Assembly: GCA_900542375.1 (NCBI GenBank) | Contig: UQNI01000021.1 | Location: forward strand, 1 to 25,196 | Direction of reading: 5' to 3' | From: an uncultured Oscillospiraceae bacterium | Lineage (GTDB): Bacteria > Bacillota > Clostridia > Oscillospirales > Acutalibacteraceae | Length of the DNA stretch: 25,196 bases | Part shown: positions 1 to 7,637 of the stretch, piece by piece | Layout: each line of letters starts with the position of its first letter | How positions within the stretch are numbered: the first letter of the stretch is position 1 | Made by a program: the position numbers and the translations under genes | The notes under the pieces: generated by a model | Databases searched by the model: none | Seen by the model: only the letters and a program-made list of their open reading frames with translations | Told to the model about the DNA's origin: nothing

Positions 1-239
1 AGAACAGAATTTTTATTTTCTGTTATGAGCCTTACTTTATAAATTTTTTCTTGATTAAGATATACCTCAGTTCCTTTTCAAAAACAATTCTGATAGTTCC
101 CCATCATCAATATTCAAAATATAAGTAAAAAATCCGCTATGATGACTATTCATCATAGCGGATTCAGAAATAAAAGAAAACGACCATTTCTTTTGTATCT
201 ATAAAAGTATGTAATATGAGAACCTTGATAAAACAAATA
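1..239. other. Left-edge AT-rich stretch without a supported gene
   Basis: It holds the queA terminator (127-164) and otherwise AT-rich DNA. One plus-strand frame is open from the left edge to a TAA at about 126-128. It could be the last 40 or so codons of a gene entering from the left and converging on queA, but its composition looks like random AT-rich translation and no family is recognisable, so no CDS is called. Confidence 0.4.
127..164 (-). terminator. Intrinsic terminator of queA
   Basis: A perfect 14-bp inverted repeat (131-144 with 151-164, six-base loop) lies 75 bases beyond the queA stop. Read on the minus strand, it runs into six consecutive T (132-127). The plus side lacks a T-run, so it serves the minus strand. 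Confidence 0.85.
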
Positions 240-1265
240 CTATTGAATCAACATTGCATCTCCAAATGAAAAAAAGCGATATTTTTCCTTCACAGCAACT
301 TCATATGCGTGCATAGTATGTTGATACCCGGCTAAAGCACAAACCAACATAATCAAAGTACTTTCCGGCAAGTGAAAATTTGTGATTAAACCGTCCAATA
401 CCTGAAATTGATAGCCCGGATAAATGAAAATATCTGTCCAACCTTCACTTTCTTTGATACAACCTTCTTTTTTTGCAACAGATTCTAAGGTACGGCAGCT
501 GGTTGTTCCAACGGCAATCACCCGTCCACCCTTTGCTTTTGTTTCCAGAATCAAATCTGCTGTTTCTTTTGGCATTTCATAATGTTCAGAGTGCATGATA
601 TGTTCTTCTACCTTTTCTACACTGACAGGACGAAAAGTACCTAACCCGACATGCAAAGTCACGTATCCAAAACGAACGCCCTTTTCTTCCAGCTTCTTCA
701 TGAGTTCCGGTGTAAAATGCAAGCCTGCCGTAGGCGCTGCAGCAGACCCCAATTCTTTGGAATATACCGTCTGGTATCTCTCCTGATTTTCTAATTTCTC
801 TGTAATGTAAGGAGGCAGCGGCATTTGACCGATTTGCTCTAACAAAGCATAAAAATTCCCCTGATAATGAAAACGAACCAATCTCTTTCCATCTTCCAAA
901 ATTTCCAGCACCTGAGCTTCCAGCAAGCCTTCTCCAAACACAAACCATGTGCCGGGCTGTGCCTTCCTTCCCGGTTTTGCAAGCACTTCCCATACATCTT
1001 GTTCTTTTTGTGTCAGCAATAAAAATTCTATGTGACCGCCGGTATCTTTTTTGCTTCCGTAAATTCTTGCAGGCAGAACACGGGAATCGTTTACAATCAA
1101 ACAGTCCCCGGGCTGTAAATATTCTGTGATATCATAAAAATGGCGGTGCTCCAGTTCTCCGCTTGTTTTGTTCATCACCAACAAGCGAGAAGAGTCTCTC
1201 GGCTCCACCGGAGTTTGCGCAATCAATTCTTTTGGTAAATCGTAGTAAAAATCCTTGGTTTCCAT
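240..1265 (-). CDS. queA: S-adenosylmethionine:tRNA ribosyltransferase-isomerase
   Basis: QueA moves and isomerises the ribosyl group of S-adenosylmethionine onto 7-aminomethyl-7-deazaguanine in tRNA, giving epoxyqueuosine at wobble position 34. It acts in the cytoplasm on tRNAs with GUN anticodons. The 341-residue length is typical. Family segments visible in order are the N-terminal DFYYDLP and IAQTP, PRDSSRLL, GSAAAPTAGLHFT in the middle, GTFRPV, VGTTSCRTLE, and GLITNFHLPES near the C-terminus. The ATG at 1265 follows a good AGGAGGG site about 14 bases upstream. The gene stands alone between its own terminator and a sigma-A-type promoter (1325-1353), divergent from the lysine operon. No other queuosine gene lies in the window, so the precursor must be made elsewhere or salvaged. 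Confidence 0.97.
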   Translation of the reverse strand: METKDFYYDLPKELIAQTPVEPRDSSRLLVMNKTSGELEHRHFYDITEYLQPGDCLIVNDSRVLPARIYGSKKDTGGHIEFLLLTQKEQDVWEVLAKPGRKAQPGTWFVFGEGLLEAQVLEILEDGKRLVRFHYQGNFYALLEQIGQMPLPPYITEKLENQERYQTVYSKELGSAAAPTAGLHFTPELMKKLEEKGVRFGYVTLHVGLGTFRPVSVEKVEEHIMHSEHYEMPKETADLILETKAKGGRVIAVGTTSCRTLESVAKKEGCIKESEGWTDIFIYPGYQFQVLDGLITNFHLPESTLIMLVCALAGYQHTMHAYEVAVKEKYRFFSFGDAMLIQ

Positions 1266-1324
1266 ACGTTAGAAACCCTCCTGTATTAAGTTCATATTAA
1301 TAAATTTTTTCTCACGTAAAATTT

Positions 1325-1353
1325 ATTATAAACTATTATAAATCATTTGACAA
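1325..1353 (-). promoter_or_regulatory. Sigma-A-type promoter of queA
   Basis: On the minus strand a TTGTCA -35 (1353-1348) is followed after 17 bases by a perfect TATAAT -10 (1330-1325), about 60 bases upstream of the queA start. The -35 overlaps the -35 of the oppositely directed lysine-operon promoter. Confidence 0.65.
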
Positions 1354-1375
1354 TCGCAGTTTCTGATGTTATGAT
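1347..1375 (+). promoter_or_regulatory. Sigma-A-type promoter of the lysine operon
   Basis: A consensus TTGACA -35 (1347-1352), a 17-base spacer and a TATGAT -10 (1370-1375), preceded by an extended -10 TG at 1367-1368. Transcription should start near 1382, just ahead of the riboswitch. This is one of the best promoter matches in the window. Confidence 0.85.
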
Positions 1376-1390
1376 GTTGGTAAGTTTAAA

Positions 1391-1565
1391 AGAAAGATAG
1401 AGGTGCGGCATTTATAAGTACCAAGCGTGAAACTGCCCAAGTTTATGAGCGTTTGCAAAAGGAACTGTCGCCGAAGAGTTTGAAAGTGGGTCATTTCAAC
1501 TCTGGGTGCTGAGAGAATATCTCTGCAACTGTCATCATGCATGTATGATGTTGCGCTATCTGTTA
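1391..1565 (+). promoter_or_regulatory. Lysine riboswitch (L-box) aptamer
   Basis: The leader carries the L-box signature blocks in order: AGATAGAGGTGCG at the 5' side (from 1395), GTCGCCGAAG in the core (about 1469-1478), CTGGGTGCTGAGAG (1502-1515), and a closing CTATCT (1556-1561) that pairs with AGATAG (1395-1400) to form helix P1. The length of about 175 bases fits the class. It lies between a strong promoter and an intrinsic terminator upstream of asd-dapA-dapB, so lysine binding should stabilise P1 and favour termination. The family match is from knowledge of L-box sequences; the pairing is read directly. Confidence 0.95.
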
Positions 1566-1620
1566 TCCTAATATGATAAATGGATAAAGACACAGTAGAA
1601 GCATAATATACCTGCATGAT

Positions 1621-1649
1621 GATCGGTTTTTTGAAAACCGATCTTTTTT
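1621..1649 (+). terminator. Riboswitch-controlled intrinsic terminator
   Basis: A perfect 10-bp stem (1621-1630 with 1634-1643) with a three-base loop is followed by six T (1644-1649). It lies between the lysine aptamer and the asd ribosome binding site (about 1675-1680), the expected expression platform of a transcription-attenuating riboswitch. Confidence 0.93.
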
Positions 1650-1687
1650 GTTACCATTTTATTCTTTAGTATTTTGGAGGAACCAAC

Positions 1688-2767
1688 ATGAAACAGTACA
1701 AAGTAGGCATTATTGGGGCAACAGGTATGGTTGGCCAACGTTTTGCAACATTATTGGAAAACCATCCATGGTTTACCGTAACAACAGTAGCGGCAAGCGC
1801 ACGCTCTGCCGGAAAACGTTACGAAGATGCCGTTGGAAGCCGCTGGGCTATGAAAACACCAATGCCTGCTGCTATGAAAGACATGATTGTATACGACGCA
1901 ACTGCTGACATTGACAAAATTACCTCTCAAGTAGATTTTGTATTCTGTGCAGTTGACATGAAAAAGGATGAAATTCGTGCATTGGAAGAAGCATACGCAA
2001 AAGCGGAATGCCCCGTGATTTCCAACAATAGTGCGCATCGCGGCACACCAGATGTACCAATGATTATTCCTGAAATCAACGACGACCACGCTGAGATTAT
2101 CCACGCACAGCGCAGACGCCTTGGTACAAACCGTGGATTTATTGCAGTAAAATCCAACTGTTCTCTGCAAAGCTATGTGCCTGCTATTCATGCAATCAAA
2201 GATTTGGGTATTACAAAAGTGCTCGCCTGCACCTATCAAGCAATTTCCGGTGCCGGCAAAACATTTGAAACTATGCCTGAAATTTTAGATAATGTTATCC
2301 CTTACATTGGCGGTGAGGAAGAAAAATCCGAACAAGAACCAATGAAAATCTGGGGCCACATTGAAGGCGACCAAATTGTAAACGCAACTTCTCCAAGCGT
2401 TACCGCACAATGCCTGCGTGTACCTGTATCTGACGGACACACAGCTGCTGTATTCGCTTCTTTTGATAAAAAAATCCCAATGGAAGAAATCATTCAAAAA
2501 TGGGAATCCTATCGTGGTGCAGCACAAGAATTGGAATTGCCCAGCGCACCAAAGCAATTCCTTCACTACTTCCATGAAAATGACCGTCCGCAAGCAAAAT
2601 TGGACCGCAATTTAGAAAACGGTATGGCAGTTTCTATTGGTCGTTTGCGTCCGGACTCACAGTATGATATTAAATTTGTTTGTTTATCTCATAATACATT
2701 GCGCGGTGCAGCAGGCGGCGCTGTATTAATGGCAGAATTACTTTGTGCCAAAGGATATCTTGATTGA
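1688..2767 (+). CDS. asd: Aspartate-semialdehyde dehydrogenase
   Basis: Asd reduces L-aspartyl-4-phosphate with NADPH to aspartate 4-semialdehyde, the branch point to lysine/diaminopimelate, threonine and methionine. The 359-residue protein has an N-terminal Rossmann motif (GATGMVGQR, about residues 10-18), the active-site cysteine in SNCSLQ (Cys158) and the catalytic histidine in SDGHTA (His251). Its length and the LRGAAGG segment near residues 338-344 place it with the long archaeal/yeast-like Asd group rather than the roughly 330-residue Bacillus type. The start follows a strong TTTGGAGG site ending 7 bases upstream. It is the first gene after the lysine riboswitch, and dapA follows after 41 bases. 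Confidence 0.96.
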   Translation: MKQYKVGIIGATGMVGQRFATLLENHPWFTVTTVAASARSAGKRYEDAVGSRWAMKTPMPAAMKDMIVYDATADIDKITSQVDFVFCAVDMKKDEIRALEEAYAKAECPVISNNSAHRGTPDVPMIIPEINDDHAEIIHAQRRRLGTNRGFIAVKSNCSLQSYVPAIHAIKDLGITKVLACTYQAISGAGKTFETMPEILDNVIPYIGGEEEKSEQEPMKIWGHIEGDQIVNATSPSVTAQCLRVPVSDGHTAAVFASFDKKIPMEEIIQKWESYRGAAQELELPSAPKQFLHYFHENDRPQAKLDRNLENGMAVSIGRLRPDSQYDIKFVCLSHNTLRGAAGGAVLMAELLCAKGYLD

Positions 2768-2808
2768 TACAATCACATGAGATGACATTGACTTAGGAGG
2801 TTTTTACC

Positions 2809-3696
2809 ATGAAAAAAGAGATTTTCACCGGATCCGGTGTTGCTATTATTACCCCTATGAACCAAGACGGTTCTATCAACTATGCAGAACTGGAAAAACT
2901 GATTGAATTCCAGATTCAAAACGGCACTGACGCAATCATCACTTGTGGCACTACAGGCGAATCTGCTACCATGTCACATGAGGAACACTGTGAAGTCATT
3001 AGATTTACCATTGAAAAAGTAAACAAACGTGTACCTGTCATTGCAGGTACCGGCAGCAATGACACTGCTTATGCCATTGAGCTGTCTCAAGAAGCAGAAA
3101 AACTGGGTGCAGACGCTTTGCTGGTAGTAACACCATACTACAACAAAGCATCTCAACATGGTCTGATAAAACACTTTACCGCAATTGCCGACAGTGTATC
3201 CATTCCTATGATTTTATACAATATCCCTTCCAGAACAGGATGTCTGATTAAGCCCGAAACTTACGCAGAGCTTTGCAAACATCCAAATATTGTAGCAACA
3301 AAAGAAGCAACAGGAGATATTACTCTGATTGCAAAAGTTGCTGCACTTTGCGGAGATGAACTGGCTATTTATTCAGGTAACGACGACCAGACATTACCGA
3401 TTCTCTCTTTGGGCGGAAAAGGAATCATTTCAGTTATCGCAAATATTTGTCCACAACTATCACATGATATCTGTGCAAAGTACTTTGCAGGAGATATTGC
3501 AGAAAGCCGTAAATTATTTTTAGAACATTTGGAATTAATGGACGCCATGTTTATGGACGTTAACCCAATTGTCATCAAAGAAGCTGCCAATTTAATGGGA
3601 TTTGACTGCGGTTCCTGCCGTATGCCGCTTTGCGACATGACAGAACAAGACCACGCAAAACTGGTAGCCATTATGAAAAAATACCATTTAATCTAA
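2809..3696 (+). CDS. dapA: 4-hydroxy-tetrahydrodipicolinate synthase
   Basis: DapA condenses pyruvate with aspartate semialdehyde, the committed step of the diaminopimelate/lysine branch. The 295-residue protein is a TIM-barrel class I aldolase. The Schiff-base lysine is in VATKEATGD (Lys165), the proton-relay residues are in GTTGES (Thr48/Thr49) and YNIPSRTG (Tyr137), and Tyr111 is in TPYYNK. Length and motifs are normal for the family. An AGGAGG site precedes the ATG. Some Gram-positive DapA enzymes resist lysine inhibition; that cannot be judged here, but transcriptional control by the riboswitch is clear. A 7-bp hairpin follows the gene before dapB. Confidence 0.97.
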   Translation: MKKEIFTGSGVAIITPMNQDGSINYAELEKLIEFQIQNGTDAIITCGTTGESATMSHEEHCEVIRFTIEKVNKRVPVIAGTGSNDTAYAIELSQEAEKLGADALLVVTPYYNKASQHGLIKHFTAIADSVSIPMILYNIPSRTGCLIKPETYAELCKHPNIVATKEATGDITLIAKVAALCGDELAIYSGNDDQTLPILSLGGKGIISVIANICPQLSHDICAKYFAGDIAESRKLFLEHLELMDAMFMDVNPIVIKEAANLMGFDCGSCRMPLCDMTEQDHAKLVAIMKKYHLI

Positions 3697-3721
3697 ATAA
3701 AAATATAAGACGGATGGAAAC

Positions 3722-3741
3722 GCGCTGTATCCAGACAGCGC
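3722..3741 (+). other. Small hairpin between dapA and dapB
   Basis: GCGCTGT (3722-3728) pairs perfectly with ACAGCGC (3735-3741) across a six-base loop in the 74-base dapA-dapB gap. No T-run follows, so it is not a normal terminator. It may be an mRNA stability or processing element, which is inference only. Confidence 0.4.
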
Positions 3742-3770
3742 CTTTAAAGTGAAAGGCATGGAAAGAGCAA

Positions 3771-4526
3771 ATGAAACGTATTATTTTAAGCGGAGCCAAT
3801 GGTGCAATGGGACACGAAATCGCTGCATGCATCAATAATCGGGATGATTGCAAAATTGTTGCAGGTTTAGATATTAACACCAATGTATACAGCGATTTTC
3901 CCATTTATAATAATGCAGATGAATTAACATGTGGAGCAGATGTGATTATTGATTTTTCCCATGTTTCTGTTTTAACACCACTTTTGGCATACGCAACCAA
4001 GGAACGCATTCCTGTGGTACTCTGTACAACAGGATATACAGAATCTCAAGTAAACGAATTAAAAGAGGCATCAAAACAAATTCCGGTATTTTATTCCCGC
4101 AATATGTCGTTGGGGATTAACTTATTGATTGAACTTGCCAAAAAAGCTGCCGTTATTTTGGGCGACCAATTCGATATAGAGATTATCGAAAAGCATCACA
4201 ACAAAAAAATTGATGCCCCCAGCGGAACTGCACTGATGATTGCAGACGGCATTTGTGAAGTATTGGACCGTACCATGCATTATGAATATGACCGACATTC
4301 TCAGCGCAAAAAACGTGATAAAAATGAAATTGGTTTACATGCAGTCAGAGGCGGTACCATTGTAGGTGAACATGAAGTATTGTTTGCAGGACATCATGAA
4401 ACACTTTCTCTGACCCATGTGGCCCAATCAAAAGAAGTGTTTGCAACAGGTTCTATTAATGCAGCAATGTTTCTGGCAGGCAAACCTGCAGGACTGTACG
4501 ATATGTCTGATTTAATTAATGAGTAA
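3771..4526 (+). CDS. dapB: 4-hydroxy-tetrahydrodipicolinate reductase
   Basis: DapB reduces the DapA product to tetrahydrodipicolinate with NAD(P)H. The 251-residue protein has an N-terminal dinucleotide-binding motif (SGANGAMGHE, residues 7-16), CTTGYT (85-90), and the signature EKHHNKKIDAPSGTA starting at residue 140. In that signature His142 and Lys146 align with the catalytic histidine and lysine of the E. coli enzyme. Length is normal. The ribosome binding site (GGAAAG) is weaker than those of its operon neighbours. The stop lies inside ATGAGTAA, a start/stop overlap like those in the xse cluster, although the next gene probably starts 26 bases further on. Confidence 0.96.
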   Translation: MKRIILSGANGAMGHEIAACINNRDDCKIVAGLDINTNVYSDFPIYNNADELTCGADVIIDFSHVSVLTPLLAYATKERIPVVLCTTGYTESQVNELKEASKQIPVFYSRNMSLGINLLIELAKKAAVILGDQFDIEIIEKHHNKKIDAPSGTALMIADGICEVLDRTMHYEYDRHSQRKKRDKNEIGLHAVRGGTIVGEHEVLFAGHHETLSLTHVAQSKEVFATGSINAAMFLAGKPAGLYDMSDLINE

Positions 4527-4551
4527 GAACAAAAAAGGAGGCTTTTGCTTT

Positions 4552-5001
4552 ATGACAAACATTACTTCCAGTATGGATATTACATTGGTTACGTTACAAA
4601 ACTGTCCTTCTGATTTAACCGTAATTCATCAAATTTTTGATAAAGCGGCTGAGCTGGGTATCGACATTGATATGATTTCATTAGCGCCTTCCCAAAGCGC
4701 AATGTCTTCCCTATCATTTACCATGTCGGACCACGACCTGCCAAAGCTGTTGACATTCTCCAGCCACCTGCACAATGAGCTTGGAGTAAAAACAGTTATC
4801 AGCAGCGGCAACAGCAAGATTATTGTTGCAGATGAAGCGATGAAAAATCAACCGGGATTTGCCAGCAAAATATTTGGCGCTGCCGCAAATGCAAAAACAG
4901 ATATCCGTATGATAACCACTGCAGAAACAGAAATTTCTCTATTGGTGCCGGCATCTGATCATGAAACAACTGTCTCCGCCATTGAAGAAGTCATTGCATA
5001 A
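4552..5001 (+). CDS. Stand-alone tandem ACT-domain protein (aspartokinase regulatory-like)
   Basis: This 149-residue protein consists of two ACT domains (about residues 8-70 and 78-149) and no kinase. The segment SFTMSDHDLPKLL resembles the SFTV..DL stretch of aspartokinase ACT1. The segment TDIRMITTAETEISLLV resembles the NI.MISTSEIKISVLV stretch of ACT2. It therefore looks like the regulatory half of an aspartokinase made as a separate polypeptide. An upstream in-frame ATG at 4519 overlaps the dapB stop, but the ATG at 4552 follows a clear AAGGAGG (4535-4541) and is preferred. As the last gene of the lysine-riboswitch operon, it plausibly binds lysine or another aspartate-family amino acid and modulates an aspartokinase encoded elsewhere. 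Partner and ligand are inference. Confidence 0.8.
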   Translation: MTNITSSMDITLVTLQNCPSDLTVIHQIFDKAAELGIDIDMISLAPSQSAMSSLSFTMSDHDLPKLLTFSSHLHNELGVKTVISSGNSKIIVADEAMKNQPGFASKIFGAAANAKTDIRMITTAETEISLLVPASDHETTVSAIEEVIA

Positions 5002-5026
5002 ACCCAATGATTTTGATAACACCACG

Positions 5027-5065
5027 AAAAAACGAGGTACACAATATTGTGCACCTCGTTTTTTT
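5027..5065 (+). terminator. Terminator of the lysine operon
   Basis: AAAAAACGAGGT (5027-5038) pairs with ACCTCG and the following T-run (5053-5065), enclosing a second complementary segment CACAAT/ATTGTG. It lies 25 bases after the ACT gene stop. A-runs and T-runs flank both sides, so it could also stop minus-strand transcripts. Confidence 0.9.
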
Positions 5066-5342
5066 GTTTATAATATTTTTATGTGAACGATATAACCACT
5101 TACTATTTTATTCTTAATTGACAATGAAGAGTAGCAATAATACTGTGGTAAACTCTTTGATATAACAAACACATATTGAATCTATTTTCTCGAATAATGT
5201 CTGAAAACTATCCCTATTTCTTACCACATTATGATAATGTTACTACTTTTATTTTACCAAAATGCTTTTCTAAAGTTGCAATTTCTTGATGCAATGTTTT
5301 CTTTTATCTTCAAATACACATACAACCTGGAATTTAGGAAAA
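5066..5342. other. AT-rich convergent gap without a gene
   Basis: This gap lies between the end of the lysine operon and the end of the minus-strand acetyltransferase gene. Short open frames here have no ribosome binding site or recognisable product. The only notable structure is a 7-1-7 palindrome (ACATTAT, G, ATAATGT) at 5226-5240. No strong minus-strand terminator is seen. Confidence 0.5.
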
Positions 5343-5813
5343 CTATTTTATATCAAGTTTCTTCTGCATTATCATATTTTTCAAAAATACGCCATGACGT
5401 TCCACCTGTTGTTCTTTGACCAACTGATAGTTCCTGTCCCGAAAAAACGGATAGGCAGTGATGGAAGCATGCGTCACAATCGTTACATAATTCTGCTCTG
5501 CCACATACAGTTCCAGTCTGTCCATAATTGCAGTTGCAATTCCCCTTCGCTGATATTCTGCATGCACATAAAGTCTGTCTAAAAAATTTCCGTTCAAATC
5601 ACCAAAGCCAACAATAATACCGTTCATTTCTGCTACCAATGTTTTATGGTGAATCAACGATAAATCCCAAGCAATCGGGTCAATCTTATTATTGTTTGCC
5701 CACGCTTCTATTTGTTCCTGTGTATAATCTCTCCGGTTGATTCTATGCACCGTTTCATAAAACAATGAAAGAATGGCTTGACAATCGTCACTATGATAAG
5801 ACCTTATTCTCAT
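5343..5813 (-). CDS. GNAT-family N-acetyltransferase
   Basis: This 156-residue protein has the GNAT fold. The N-terminal IRSYHSDD and a helix rich in aromatic residues are followed by the acetyl-CoA pyrophosphate-binding loop YQRRGIATAIMD, with flanking strands FLDRLYVH and VTIVTHAS. YPFFRDRNYQLV near the C-terminus matches the usual 'A..FY...GF' segment. The length is standard for a single GNAT domain and the family resembles YafP/PhnO-like acetyltransferases. The substrate cannot be deduced. The ATG at 5813 follows AAGGAG with good spacing. It is 57 bases downstream of rlmH on the same strand, so co-transcription is likely. Confidence 0.85.
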   Translation of the reverse strand: MRIRSYHSDDCQAILSLFYETVHRINRRDYTQEQIEAWANNNKIDPIAWDLSLIHHKTLVAEMNGIIVGFGDLNGNFLDRLYVHAEYQRRGIATAIMDRLELYVAEQNYVTIVTHASITAYPFFRDRNYQLVKEQQVERHGVFLKNMIMQKKLDIK

Positions 5814-5870
5814 ATGTGCTCCTTACAAACAGCGTCAGAAAAACCGAAAATATAATCCAATCGATACAAT

Positions 5871-6350
5871 CTATTTATGGTAACGGCCATGATTTTGTAT
5901 CTGAAATGCACGGTAAATTTGCTCGCAAAGCATTACCCTTGCCAATTGATGCGGAAACGTCATACGTGACATGGAAAGCTGCAGCGTTCCGCTTTGTTTG
6001 ACTTTATCGCACAAACCGTGGGAACTTCCAATGACAAAACTAACTGCACTGACACCATTCAAAGCCAATGTACCAAGATGCTGTGCCAAGGCCGGAGAAT
6101 CTATTTGCTTTCCTTCAATGCATAAAGGAATCAGCGTGCTACCTGCAGCCAATTGAAGTATCTTCTCCCCTTCTGCTTTCAATGCCTGTTGAATTTGTGT
6201 TTCTGATGGCTGTTCAGGCAGTTTATACTCTGCCACCTCCATAATACGAAACTTACAGAATGCACCCAAACGTTTTTGATATTCTTCACACGCTTGTGTC
6301 CAGTAACGTTCCTTCAATTTTCCTACGCAAATGCAATTTACCGTCAACAT
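5871..6350 (-). CDS. rlmH: 23S rRNA (pseudouridine-1915-N3)-methyltransferase
   Basis: RlmH methylates N3 of pseudouridine 1915 in helix 69 of 23S rRNA on the assembled 70S ribosome, using S-adenosylmethionine. The 159-residue length is exactly in the family range. The small SPOUT fold is recognised by the N-terminal VGKLKE, the cofactor loop FVIGSSHGL (usually IGG..G), and the very conserved C-terminal stretch LSMSRMTFPHQLAR followed by EQIYRAFQI and the terminal HGRYHK. The Shine-Dalgarno GGGAG lies right at the stop codon of the upstream hydrolase gene, a 9-base gap, indicating one transcript and likely translational coupling. Confidence 0.96.
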   Translation of the reverse strand: MLTVNCICVGKLKERYWTQACEEYQKRLGAFCKFRIMEVAEYKLPEQPSETQIQQALKAEGEKILQLAAGSTLIPLCIEGKQIDSPALAQHLGTLALNGVSAVSFVIGSSHGLCDKVKQSGTLQLSMSRMTFPHQLARVMLCEQIYRAFQIQNHGRYHK

Positions 6351-6359
6351 GATTACTCC

Positions 6360-7154
6360 CTAAAATAGAATGGTTCCGTGTTTTGTATTTTCTCTTGGTG
6401 CAATATCAATTTCATAATCAAGACCTCGCTTGAGTCCTTCCATTGTCAACGAGCACAAAGAAGTTTGCAGTGCAATGTCAGGCGTATTGTTTTCGTGACT
6501 TAAGTGCGCCAACAAAAAACGAGCCGTTCCCATTTTGGCCAGTTTGGGCAAAATATCGGCACAGGCTGCATTGGATAAATGTCCATAATCGGAAATAATA
6601 CGCTGCTTTAAGATATAAGGGTAATTACCTGTTTTCAGCATACCGACATCATGATTGGATTCCAATACAACAAAATCGCTGCCCGCCAAATTGTGATACA
6701 CTTGCTCTGTCATACAGCCTAAATCGGTTGCAAACGACAATGTGCGGTCATCCGCAGTTGTAATATGAAACCCAATTCCCTCCGCGCAGTCATGCAATGT
6801 AGGAAAGGATGAAATCCACATACCCGCACATTCAATTCCTCTGCTGTCTACCAGCTCTGCCGGAACATCTGCATTCAGCTGTTGTGTTTCTTCCAGCGCT
6901 TGCAACGTACCTTGAGAAGAAAATACAGGTATTTTATATTTAGAAGTAAATACACGGAGTCCCTTGATGTGGTCCGTATGTTCATGAGTCAGAAATATCG
7001 CCTTAATCGCTCCAATCGGAATATCACACGCAGACAGCATTTCTTGTATTTGTTTTGCACTGCGACCAATATCAATTAAAATACCGGCATCCGCAGAGCC
7101 AACAAAATAACTGTTGCCGCTGCTTCCACTAAATAATGGGCAAATTCTGGCCAT
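6360..7154 (-). CDS. YycJ/WalJ-like metallo-beta-lactamase-fold hydrolase
   Basis: The 264-residue protein is a cytoplasmic metallo-beta-lactamase-fold hydrolase. The metal-binding motif THEHTDH gives His57, His59, Asp61 and His62. Later ligands are likely in FATDLG, SNHDV and the C-terminal LLAHLSHENN. SGSSGNSYFVG at the N-terminus is typical of the YycJ/WalJ group, which lies with rlmH downstream of walKR in many Firmicutes and has been linked to cell-wall/division control and DNA repair. Here rlmH is next door but no two-component system is. It starts with ATG after GGAGGAG. The biochemical substrate is uncertain; exonuclease-like activity has been proposed for relatives. Confidence 0.88.
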   Translation of the reverse strand: MARICPLFSGSSGNSYFVGSADAGILIDIGRSAKQIQEMLSACDIPIGAIKAIFLTHEHTDHIKGLRVFTSKYKIPVFSSQGTLQALEETQQLNADVPAELVDSRGIECAGMWISSFPTLHDCAEGIGFHITTADDRTLSFATDLGCMTEQVYHNLAGSDFVVLESNHDVGMLKTGNYPYILKQRIISDYGHLSNAACADILPKLAKMGTARFLLAHLSHENNTPDIALQTSLCSLTMEGLKRGLDYEIDIAPRENTKHGTILF

Positions 7155-7183
7155 ATTTCTCCTCCATTGCTTTTGTACTTCTT

Positions 7184-7591
7184 TTAGTGAATCTCAAGTG
7201 GAAACTGTAATTCGATTGCTTTTAAAAGAGCATGATTAAAAATCGTAATAAAATCAGCTCCGTCGCTGGTGATAAAATAATTGGCAAGGTCCGTTATCTC
7301 TTCACTGATAGGAACTTCCCACGGTGGTTCTTTTGACAAGTCATCTATATCCCAAATGATTTGATGCGGTTTTAAATTTTTGAGTTCTGCTGTAATAACA
7401 CTCAACTCTTCTCTGGCTTGCTCTGCATGTTCAGGCAATAAATAGCCTTGATATACCTCATTCATAATGACAGGAAAGCGGCTTCCCCATTTTCTATATT
7501 CTAAATGATATGACACTGTTGAAAAAAACGAATGAAGGAAATCCGCGCTTCCAATTGGAAAAAAGAAATATTGTACTTGAAACCCTACCAT
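7184..7591 (-). CDS. Probable Imm70-family immunity protein (orphan)
   Basis: This small cytoplasmic protein (135 residues from the ATG) has the landmarks I recall for immunity protein Imm70: an N-terminal MVGF strand, GSADFLHSFFST, WGSRFPVIMNEVYQG, WDIDDLSKEPPW and YFITSDGADF. Imm70 proteins are thought to neutralise a cognate polymorphic toxin. A GTG at 7600 gives three extra residues, but AGGTGGG sits correctly in front of the ATG at 7591, which is preferred. It has no signal peptide or membrane segment. No toxin, LXG or WXG gene is in the window. It sits 29 bases upstream of the YycJ-like gene and after murA, with a 14-bp hairpin in its leader. The family call is from memory of the motif pattern. 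Confidence 0.6.
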   Translation of the reverse strand: MVGFQVQYFFFPIGSADFLHSFFSTVSYHLEYRKWGSRFPVIMNEVYQGYLLPEHAEQAREELSVITAELKNLKPHQIIWDIDDLSKEPPWEVPISEEITDLANYFITSDGADFITIFNHALLKAIELQFPLEIH

Positions 7592-7637
7592 GACACCCAC
7601 CTGATTTCTGTCTCGCAGTAATTATCAGTGATAGCAC

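Noticed and set aside
3..128. Plus-strand open frame entering from the left edge
   Set aside because: Only about 41 codons, very AT-rich and with no recognisable motif. The neighbouring hairpin has its T-run on the other strand, so there is no evidence of a converging gene end.
1369..1617. Minus-strand 82-codon frame across the lysine riboswitch
   Set aside because: The stretch is fully explained as the aptamer and expression platform on the plus strand.
4519..4551. Upstream ATG for the ACT protein, adding 11 residues
   Set aside because: It has no Shine-Dalgarno site of its own; AAGGAGG at 4535-4541 serves the ATG at 4552, and the extra residues would be the translated ribosome binding site.
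5226..5240. Palindrome ACATTAT-G-ATAATGT as an operator
   Set aside because: It lies between two converging transcription units with no promoter to control, and AT-rich palindromes of this size can arise by chance.
5231..5582. Overlapping plus-strand frames at the end of the acetyltransferase gene
   Set aside because: They overlap the well-supported GNAT gene in antisense, lack ribosome binding sites and have AT-driven composition.
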